From assembly GCA_037176705.1 (NCBI GenBank), contig CM073891.1, positions 53,694,571 through 53,758,570 of the forward strand: DNA of 64,000 nucleotides. Reading direction: 5' to 3'. Position 1 is the stretch's first letter. The number at the start of each line of letters is the position of its first letter. The notes beneath the pieces are model-generated. The model was not told the origin of the DNA. It did no database searches and was given only the letters and a program-made list of their open reading frames with translations. The position numbers were made by a program, and so were the translations under genes. This DNA is from Molossus alvarezi. Its lineage: Eukaryota > Chordata > Mammalia > Chiroptera > Molossidae. Shown piece by piece: positions 55,803-64,000 of this stretch.

Positions 55803-58800
55803 TTATATTCCATAAATAAGTAAGATCATGTGATCTTTGTCTTTCGCTGTTTGGCTTGTTTTGCTTAGCATAATACTCTCCAGGTCCCTCCATGTCATTT
55901 CAAAGAATAAGATATCTTTCTTTCTTACAGCTGCATAGTATTCCATTGTGTACATGTACCACAGCTTTTTTAATCCACTCCTTTTTTAATCCACTCATCT
56001 ACTGATGGACACTTGGGCTGTTTCCAGATCTTAGCTATTGTAAATAGTTCTGCTATGAACATAGGGGTACATATATTCTTTCGGATTGGTATTTCAGGTT
56101 TCTTAGAGTATATTCCTAGAAATGGGATCACTGGGTCAAATGGAAGTTTAATTTTTAACTTTTTGAGGTAACACTATAGTGTATTCCATAGTGGCTACAC
56201 CAGTCTGCATTCCCACCAGCAGTGTACTAGAGTCCCCTCTACTCTACACCCTCTCCAACACTTGTTGTTTGATGATTTGTTGATGGTGGCCATTCTGACA
56301 GGTGTGAAGTGATACCTCATAGTTGTTTTAATTTGCCTCTGAATAGTCATGTTGAGCATTTTTTCATATATCTCTTGGCCATTTGTAAGTCCTGTTTGGA
56401 GAGGTGTCTCTTTAGGTCTTCTGCCCATTATCTAATTGTGTTCTTTGTCTTACTTTTGTTGAGTTGTATGAGCACTCTATATATTTTGGAAATTAACCCC
56501 TTATTTGATGCATCATTGGCAATTATGATTTCCCATATAGTGGGTTCCCTTTCCATTTTGATGGTTGTTTCTTTTGCTGTGCAGAGGCTTTTTAGTTCGA
56601 TGTAGTCCCATGTGTTCATTTTTTCCTTTGTTTCTCTTGCCTTAGGTGTTGTATTAGTGAAAATTCTACTGCGTATAATGTCTCAAATTTTTTTGCCTGC
56701 ATTTTTATTCTAGAATTTTACGGAATCATGAGTTACATTTAAGTCTTTTATCCATTTTGAGTTTATTGTGTATGGTGTAAGTTGGTGGTCTAGTTTTATT
56801 TTATTTTTGCAAGTAGCTGTCCAATTTTCCCAAGACCATTTATTGAAGAGGCTGTCTTTACTCCACTGTATGCTCTTGCCACCTCTGCCAAATATTAATT
56901 GAGCATATTATCTTGGGTTAATTTCTGGGTTCTCTGTTCTGTTCCATTGACATATATGCCTGTTCTTGTGCCAGTATCCAGGCTGTATTGATTACAGTGG
57001 TTTTGTAGTATAACCTGATATCTGGTAATGTGATCCCTCCTACTTTATTCTTCTTATTCAAGATTGCTGTGGCTATTCAGGGTCTCTTTTGGTTCCATAT
57101 GAACTTTTGGAGTGTTTGTTCTAGTTCTGTGAAATATGTTGTTGGTATTTTGATGGGGATTGCATTGACTCTATAGATTTCTTTGGGTAATATGGACATT
57201 TTAATAATGTTAGTTTTTCCAATTCCTGAACACGGTGTGTGCTTCCTCTTTTTTATATCTTCCTCTATTTCTTTTTTTCAATGACCTGTAGTTTTCTGCA
57301 AATAGGTCCTTTATTTCTTTGGTTAAGTTTATTCCTAGGTATCTTAATTTTTTTGCTGCGATGGTGAATGGGATTGTTTTTTTTAGTTTCTTATTCTGTG
57401 AGTTTATCATTGGTGTATAAGAATGCCATCAATTTCTTGATGTTAATTTTGTATCCTGCTACTTTGCCAAATTCATTTATTAAGTCCAGTAGATTTTTGA
57501 TGGAGTCTTTAGGGTTTTCTGTGTATAATATCATGTCATCTGCATATAATGACAGTTTCACTTCCTCTTTTCCAATTTGGATTTCCTTTATTTTTTCTTC
57601 CTGTCTGCTGTGGCTAAGACTTTCAGTACTCTGTAAAATAAGAGTGTCTTTTTCCTGTTCTTAAGGAAAATGCTTTTAGTTTTTGCCCATTGAGTATGAT
57701 GTTGGCTGTTTTTCATATATGGCCTTTATTATGTTGAGATATGATACCTCTATTCACACATTGTGGAGCATTTTTATCGGAAATGGGTGTTGGATTTTGT
57801 TGAATGCATTTTCAGCATCTAGTGATATGTCATATGGTTTTTATCTTTCACTTTGTTTATGTGGTGTATCACATTTATTGATTTGTAAATATTGTACCAT
57901 CCTTGCATCCCTGGGATGAATCCCACTTGGTTTTGGTGAATAATTTTTTTTGATGTATTTCTGGATTTGATTTGCTAATATTTTGTTTAGGATTTTGGCA
58001 TCTGTGTTCATCCCTTATTAGCTTGTATTTTTCTTTCTTTGTAGTGTCTTTATCCGGTTTTGGAATTAGGATTATGCTGGCCTCATAAAATGAGTTTGGA
58101 AATGTTCCATCTTCTTGGATTTTTGGAAATGTTTGAGGAGAATGGGTATTAGTTCTTCTTTGAATGTTCAGTAAAACTCCCTGCTGAAGCCATTTAGGCC
58201 CTGGTTTTTGTTTACTGGAAGTTTCTTTATTACTCTTCAATTGTCCTAGTTGTTATTGGTCTGTTCAAGTTTTCTATTTCTTTCTTTTTCAGTTTTGGGA
58301 GGCTGTGTGTTTTTAGAAATTTGTCCATTTCACCTAGGTTGTCCAACGTGTGGGCGTATAATTGTTCATAGTATGTTTCGATGATCCTTTGTATTTTTGT
58401 GGTTTCAGTTGTTACTTCTCTTTTGTTTCTGATTTCATATATTTGGTTTCTCTTTTTTTGTTTCTTGGTGAGTCTGGCTCAAAGTCCATCGATCTTGTTT
58501 ATCTTTTCAAAGAACCAACTTTTTGTTTCATTGATCTTTTGAAATGTTTTTTTAGTCTTTATTTCTGCTCTGACCTTTAATATTTACTTCCTCCTACTAG
58601 CTCTGGGTTTTTGTTGTTGTTGTTTACTTTCTAGTTCTTTATGTTGAAGGGTTAGAAAGTCAATCAGGAATTTTTCTTGTTTCTTGAGGTAGGCTTGTAG
58701 TGCTATGAACTTCCCTCTCAGAACTGCTTTTGCTGCATCCCATAGATTTTGTGTTGTTTTGTGTTTGTTTTCATTGGTTTCCAGGTATTTTATAATTTCT

Positions 58801-59601
58801 TCCTTGATCTTGTTAGTAACCCATTTGTTGTTTAATAACATGCTATTTAGCCTCCAAGTATTTGAATACTTTAGTGTGTTTTTATTGTAATTGAGTTCTA
58901 GTTTTATGCCACTGTGATCTGAGAAGATATTTGATATGACTTAATTTTTTTTGAATTTGTAGAGACTTGCTTTGTATTGTAACATGTGGTCTATCTTTGA
59001 GAATGACCCATGTGTACTTAAGAACAATATGTTCTGCAGCTTTGGGGTGAAATGTTCTGTAAATATCAATTAAGTCCAACTGATCCAGTTTGTGTTGTAA
59101 GGACTCTATGTCCTTATTAATTTTTTGTCTAGAAGATTTATCCAGTGATGTCAGTGGCATGTTAAAGTCACGCACTATTATAATGTTGCTATTGATATCT
59201 CCCTTGAAGTCCTCCAGATGTTTTTAAATATATTTTGGTGCTTCTGTATTTGGTGCATATATGTTTACCAGAGTTATATCCTCTTGTTGGATTGTTCCTT
59301 TTAATATTATGTAGTGACCTTCTCTGTCTATGGCTTTTGTTTTGAAGTCTATCTTGTCAGATATGAGTATTGCTACACCAGTTTTTGTTTGTTTGTTTGT
59401 TTTTTCCATTTGCTTGGAAAATTTTTTTCATCCCTTCAATTTCATCCCATGTGAGTCTTTTGTTGTAAGGTGTGTCTCTTGTAGACAGCGTATATATGAG
59501 CCGTGCTTTCTTATCCAATCAGCTACCGTTTGTCTTTTGATTGAAGCATTTAAGCCATTTACATTTAAGGTAATAATTGATAGATAGTCATTAGTTGCCA
59601 T
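55803..59601 (-). pseudogene. L1 ORF2 (endonuclease-RT), full span but broken
   Basis: ATG at 59601 (MATNDYLSIITLNVNGLN, the L1 endonuclease start) to a stop at 55803 (HMILLIYGI*). Total about 1,266 codons, the usual L1 ORF2 length. The endonuclease has FNMPLTSLDK-type and SDH-region similarity; the plus strand at about 57528-57550 is the antisense of the catalytic box (LYADDM, intact). Many frameshifts divide it into frames of 60-121 codons. The protein would nick DNA and copy L1 RNA at the nick. Confidence 0.88.
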
Positions 59602-59729
59602 TTTAATTGTATTCCTGTGTCCCCCCCTCCCCCCCGGTTCTTCTTCTTCTTCCAACAGTCCCTTCAGCATTTCTTGTCGTGCTGGTTTGGTGGTGGCAAA
59701 TCCTTTAGCTTTTTTTTTTTTAATCCATG

Positions 59730-60590
59730 AAGGTCTTTATTTCTTCTTCAATTTTGAATGATAGCCTTGCTGGATAGAGTAGTCTTGGATTCAGACCCTT
59801 GCCTTGCATTACTTTGTACACTTCATGCCACTCCCTTCTGGCCTGCAGCGTTTCTATTGAGAAATTAGCTGACAGTCTAATGGGAGCTCCCTTGTAGGTA
59901 ACTTTCTGTCTCTTTTGCTTCCTTCAAGATTCTTTCTTTGCCTTTATGTTTGCCATTTTTATTATGATGTGTCTAACTGTGGGTCTTCTGGGGTTCATGT
60001 TGCTTGGGACTCTCTGTGTTTCCTGGACTTGTGTGACTTTTTTCTTCACCAGTTTAGGGAATTTTTCTGTCATTATTTCTTCAAACACGTTCTCTATTTC
60101 TTTCTCTGATTCTTCTCCTTCTGGTATCCCTATAATGCAAATGTTGTTATGTTTTGTATTGCCCCACAGCTCCTTTAAACTCTCCTCTTGCTTAATTTTT
60201 TTTTTTTTTTCCATTTGCTGCTCTATTTGGGTGTTGTTCTCTACCTTGTCTTTTAAGACTGATTCAGTCTTCAGCTTCTTCTAATCTATTATTGAACCCT
60301 TCTAAGGTATTTTTTGTAACAGCTATGTCATTCTTTATTTCCTCTTGGTTTTTATGCCTCTTTATGTGTAGCTTCTACCTCTTTTTTTTAAGCTTAAGTA
60401 GTTATAAAGCATAGTGAGCTCTTTATAATTCTTTTAAGTTGCTTGTAGGTCTCACCAAATTGTTTGAGTACCCTTAAAATCATTGCTTTGAATTCTTTAT
60501 CTGACAAGTTGCTGTCTTCCATTTTCTGTAGTTCCTTTTCTGGTGATTCCTCTTTTTCTTTCCTTTGGGTGTTGTTTCATTGTCTCCTCA
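59730..60590 (-). pseudogene. L1 ORF1, broken early
   Basis: The ORF1 start corresponds to about 60577-60590. The fifth codon is a stop (MRRQ*), where the L1 at 9903 reads MMRQRN. The RRM core (NNICIIGIPEGEESEKEIENVFEEI region, 59924-60214, 96 codons) and the C-terminal domain (59740-59920) are recognisable. An A-run near 60195 and several frameshifts break the coiled-coil. Confidence 0.82.
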
Positions 60591-60599
60591 TTTTAGCCA

Positions 60600-61786
60600 T
60601 CTGGTAGCTCTAGACCCAGTGAGGGATGTTTGGATATATAGGCAGCTCACTGTATATCAAATAAGGCTTCTGTGTCTCTCAGACTGTTTTGTTGCATGTC
60701 GCCTCTTACCTGCTGTGGATCCTGAAGTGTTGACTAATGAGGGCTGGCATTGGTGTGTCCCAGTAGATGCTGCTGCTGGATCATGTGGGTCCCTCTGGAG
60801 CTGTGTTCCAAGCTGGCCACTGGTGCTACCTGTAGCTGTATAGCTCAGGCCCTGCTGGAGCCATGCTCCCTTCCAACACCATGGGCAGTTGTGTCGCACA
60901 GGCCTCACTGGAGCCCTGGCTCCCCACTGATCTTGTAGGCAGCTGGATTGTACAGTCCCTGTTGGAGCCCCCACTTCCCACTGATCCTGTGGGAAGCTGG
61001 ATCACACAGTTCCTTCTGGAGACCTGGCCTCATGCCTATCTTGTGGGAAGCTGTGTCTCACAGGCCTCTCTCGCGCCCCAGCTCCCCACAGGTCCTGCAG
61101 GCAGCTGGATTGCAGTGGTCCATCTTGAGCCCCATCTCCCTACCACTCTTGTGGGCAACTGTGTTGCCCAGGCCCCTGTGGAGCCCCAGGTGCAGCTGCT
61201 GGCAGCTGGGGAGTGCTGATGCCCAGTGGGGCTCAGCTCCTGCTCAGCCATTGGTGTGGTTTTTTGGGGATGGGTCTCAGCTGCTGATCTGTGCTTCTGT
61301 TGCCCGGGGATGGATATCTGCTCCCCAGTCTCTGTTGCTGGGGTTATATCTCAACTCTGATTGGGCTACTACTGTGGGGGATGGTTCTGGGCTCCCAGCC
61401 ATTTGTGTCTTCTGTAACAGGCACCTTGACAGCTCTGCTACTGTGAAATGGTCTGTGTTGACACAGGGTGTCCACCGGTCCAATGGTGCCTGGTGCACTT
61501 GTGGGCTCAGGTTGCTGGGCCTTAGCTGCTCCCACTGCCTCCTCCCAGGGAAGTCCTGGGATCTTCCAAAATGGTGGGACCTCCCTGCAGTACAGGGAGA
61601 AGCACCATGAAGAGCCACTTACCACGGCAGCCAGCTGCTCCAGTCCACAGCACAGGAACCTTCTGCTCTGCAATGCATTTGTTTGGTCATCTACCTTCAC
61701 GTCGACTTGCACTCTCTCACACACTACCTCACACTCTCACGAACTCACCATCCCTTTGGTCCTGCCTGCCGCCATCTTGAATCAGC
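60600..61786 (-). promoter_or_regulatory. L1 5' UTR
   Basis: A GC-rich 1.2 kb region between the L1 5' end and ORF1. It contains the 54-bp array and a distal part shared with the 5' UTR at 22366-24098 (ctcccaggga at 61543 and 23855; tcttccaaaatggtg at 61561 and 23871). The long plus-strand frames here (220 codons at 60948-61610, 118 at 60863-61219) run antisense to the L1 through the 18-codon repeat. Confidence 0.8.
60781..61211. repeat. 54-bp tandem array (about 7 units) in the L1 5' UTR
   Basis: The anchor gctg(g/t).. recurs at 60835, 60888, 60942, 60996, 61050, 61104 and 61158 with a spacing of 53 or 54. 54 is 18 codons, which explains the long antisense frames with an 18-residue period. 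Each unit has a cagNNcc(c/t)t element and a cc(c/a)actga/cttgtggg element. Confidence 0.92.
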
Positions 61787-61854
61787 ATCTATATGGCTTT
61801 ATTTAGGTTTTTGTTATAATGCTCCCAAACTCAAGTTTAAAAAAATGAGAATAT

Positions 61855-62100
61855 GCCCTGGCCGGTTTGGCTCAGCGGTTAGAGCGTCAGCCTGCGGTCC
61901 TGAGAGACCCGGGTTCGGTTCCTGCTAAGGGCGCGTACCTCGGTTGCAGTTTGTCCCCGGCCCTGGTCAGTCGTGCGGGTGGCAGCCACTCGATGTGTTC
62001 CTTTCGCATCGATGTTTCTCTCTCTCCCTCTGTTCCTCTCTCTCCCTCCCACTCTACCTGAACAAAAAATGGAAAAATGTCCTCTGGTGAGGATTAATAA
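61855..62100 (+). mobile_element. Ves SINE, young, with target duplication
   Basis: gccctggccggtttggctca to gtcctctggtgaggattaat, almost consensus and CpG-rich (agagacccgggttcggttcc). Flanking repeat aaaaaatgagaatat (61840-61854) and aaaaactgagaatat (62106-62120). Frames of 60-100 codons across it are read-throughs. Confidence 0.95.
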
Positions 62101-62221
62101 AAAAAAAAAACTGAGAATATTATTGAGGCAGTATGCCACTGAAAAAAAGCAATGTACTGGGAGCTGGGTTTATAGTTCTCATATCAGCTCAGTGCCTATA
62201 TATTTTTTTTCTTTTACTTTT

Positions 62222-62223
<2 letters not shown>

Positions 62224-62252
<29 letters not shown>
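62224..62252. repeat. (TG)n microsatellite
   Basis: About 14 uninterrupted tg units. Confidence 0.95.
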
Positions 62253-62329
62253 ACATATATCTTTTCTCATTGCTCTCTTCAGTGTAAATATGTAATGCAT
62301 TTGGAATGCAGTTAAATTTATTTGTCATA

Positions 62330-63050
62330 GTCTGCATTTCATTTTGGGTCTCCCATACATCCAGGTTGAGCCTTAATTTGCATACAGTAAATAATATTCA
62401 CTCTTTGTGGTTTACCATTCCATGGGTTTTAACAAATACATATAATCATATATTCACCACCATATTATTATATAGAACAGTTCTATCAACACCCAGTGTT
62501 TCCTCATGATGCCCTTGTACTCATCCTACTTTCAATGCCTGGCAACCTCTGATCTTTTTTCTGTTTTAAGATTTTGTTTTTATAAATTGTCATATGAATA
62601 TATTATATAATATGCAGTCTTTTAGATGTTTACTTGGTGTAAATTTTTAGAATGCTTATTGAATCATAGTTTTATTTTATAAAGTAACTATCAAACTGTT
62701 TTCCATAATACTGTATCCCACTAGTATGAGACTAGTTGTTCTATAGCCTCAGAAGCATTGGGTATTGTTAGTTTTGTTTTAATTAAACATTATCCATCTT
62801 TATAGGTTTGTAGTGGTGCCTCATTGTAATTTTCATTTGTAATTTGTTAATGATTTTATGTTTAATATTATTGGATATGCTTCTCTGCCAACTGTATATC
62901 TGTGATAAAGTGTCTACTTAGATCATTTGCCCATTTTTATTGGATTGCTTTCTTATGATTGAATATTACAAGATTTTTATAATAAATGTTAATTTCAGAT
63001 ATGTTATTTGAAAAATATTTTCTTTAATTCTGTTGTTTGCCTTTTCAGTC
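62330..63050 (-). mobile_element. Old L1 3' UTR/ORF2 end (antisense)
   Basis: Antisense L1M pattern, recognisable in ggttttaacaaatacatata, then tttgcccatttttattggat (62930) and aaaatattttctttaattct (63011). It is cut at about 63055 by sense L1 sequence. Confidence 0.7.
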
Positions 63051-63055
63051 ACTTA

Positions 63056-63645
63056 AGAGAGTATTTCTATATCACTTGAACAAAATGAAAGCTAAAAATC
63101 ACATGATCACATCTATGCATCTGCATAGATGCAGAAAAAACATTGATAAAATACAGAACCCACTTAGGATAAACACTCTCAGCAAAGTGGGAATAGAGGA
63201 ATCTTACCTCAACATAATAAAGGTCATATATGGTGAACCTACAGCTAACGTGATACTCAATCAGCAAAAACTAAAAGTGTTTCCATTCAGATCAGGAGCA
63301 AAACAGGGACGCTCACTTTCACAAGTCTTATTGAACTTACTGATGTAAGTCCTAGTAACAGCAATCAGGCAAGAAAAAGAAATAGAAGAAATCCAGATTG
63401 GAAAGGAGGAAGTAAGACTGTCATTATTTGCAGATGACATGATATTGTACACAGAAGACCATTAAGACTCCAACAAAAACTAGTAGGGCTAATACGTGAA
63501 TTCAGCAAATCAGCAGGATACAAAATTAATATTTAGACATCAGTGACATTTTTATATGCCACCAATACACTATCAGAAAAATAAATTAAGAAAAAAATCT
63601 TGTTTACTATTGCAACAACAACAAAAAATAAGGTGCCTGGGAATA
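63056..63645 (+). mobile_element. L1 ORF2 RT fragment (sense)
   Basis: Sense ORF2 with KVGIEESYLNIIKVIY (about 63185), LKVFPFRSGAKQG and the catalytic box [14 protein letters not shown] (63417-63460), truncated at about 63645 by an antisense L1 3' end. A 9-bp-arm palindrome lies at 63111-63130. Frames are broken (103 codons at 63037-63348). Confidence 0.87.
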
Positions 63646-63647
63646 AT

Positions 63648-64000
63648 TTTTTTATTAATTAATTAATTTTTGTTACAGATGTTTCCCCTTTTTCCTGCAT
63701 TGACACCCTCCTCCCAATCCTTCCCCCCCTTCACAGCATTGTTGTCTATGTCCATTGGTTATGCATATATGGATGTAGTTCTTTGATTTATCTCTTCCCT
63801 CCTCAGCTCCCTCCTCTGAGGTTGGTTAGTCTGAAACTTACTTCTATTTCTCTGGGTCTATTTTGTTCATCAACTTATTTTGTTCATTTTATTCCACACA
63901 TAAGTGAGATCATGTGATATTTGTCTTTCTCTGATTGGCTTACTTTGCTTAGCATAATACTCTCCAGATCTCTCCATATTGTCTCAAAGGATAAGACATC
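63648..64000 (-). mobile_element. L1 3' end (antisense), runs off the window
   Basis: Bat L1 3' UTR: ttaattaatttttgttacag (63660), the C-rich segment near 63720, and gtgagatcatgtgatatttg (63904), reaching the ORF2 C-terminus at the window edge. The element continues beyond 64000. Confidence 0.88.

Larger units (their letters stand above)
55560..61786 (-). mobile_element. Full-length bat L1 (-), inactive
   Basis: 6.2 kb with 3' UTR, ORF2, ORF1 and 5' UTR in order on the minus strand, bounded by the target duplication. The 5' end reads gattcaagatggcggcaggc. Both ORFs are broken by stops and frameshifts, so it cannot move on its own. It is the least rearranged L1 here and a useful reference for the others. 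Confidence 0.95.
55546..61800. repeat. 14-bp target duplication of the full-length L1
   Basis: atctatatggcttt at 55546-55559 and 61787-61800 is identical and fits directly outside the L1 3' and 5' ends, so the L1 limits are 55560-61786. Confidence 0.93.

Noticed and set aside
60948..61610. 220-codon plus-strand open frame
   Set aside because: It runs antisense through an L1 5' UTR, and its openness is explained by GC-richness and 54-bp periodicity. No domain is present. Reported only as part of the repeat finding.
1158..62100. tRNA genes at the Ves 5' ends
   Set aside because: The box A and B elements are those of a tRNA-derived SINE. No cloverleaf with acceptor pairing can be drawn and the elements continue into a SINE body and tail.

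Overview
The window is nuclear DNA of a bat, most likely a yangochiropteran. The evidence is some nineteen copies of the tRNA-derived Ves SINE (5' end like GCCCTGGCCGGTTTGGCTC, with Pol III box A and B), many of them with intact target-site duplications, together with L1 elements of a bat type. I find no host protein-coding gene, tRNA gene, CRISPR array or bacterial-type operon. The open frames longer than 60 codons that I could assign are L1 ORF1/ORF2 remnants, retroviral remnants or chance frames. Family assignments rest on recognised sequence and not on a search.

Layout. 1-2.6 kb: old L1 3' ends, nested with a Ves and a younger L1 tail. 2.8-8.73 kb: LTR-retrotransposon territory, with two LTR-like blocks and then a broken class I (gamma-like) endogenous retrovirus: LTR, primer-binding-like site, leader, gag, protease, start of RT. 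8.73-13.03 kb: an L1 (+) with an intact 5' UTR carrying two tandem ~250 bp units, but missing its 3' part, followed by a GC-rich antisense L1 5' UTR of another subfamily (13.03-13.79). 14.6-25.6 kb: three further L1 bodies, mostly minus strand, with internal deletions, an inverted copy and a 39-nt piece of 5S rRNA flanked by a perfect 16-bp target duplication. 26.5-28.4 kb: an L1 with an inverted 5' half. 28.8-41 kb: mostly single-copy AT-rich DNA with Ves insertions, a MaLR LTR, a mariner-type MITE split by an L1 tail, and a Ves carrying a patchwork of two nearby sequences. 40.3-43.7 kb: two ends of a Tigger-like DNA transposon with L1 and Ves insertions between them. 43.7-55.3 kb: mostly single-copy, with MIRs, Ves copies, a microsatellite and a second MaLR LTR. 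55.56-61.79 kb: a full-length but inactive L1 (minus) with a perfect 14-bp target duplication and a 5' UTR holding seven 54-bp tandem units. 61.8-64 kb: a young Ves, a (TG)n tract and three more L1 pieces.

The elements do not form a pathway. The biology visible here is L1 activity and its by-products (Ves mobilisation, 5' inversion, nesting, RNA-fragment capture) plus later local rearrangement. I did not find an undescribed protein system. The most notable signals are the tailless 5S rRNA insertion (24793-24831), the chimeric locally templated insertion inside a Ves (38507-38735) and the periodic L1 5' UTR repeats.
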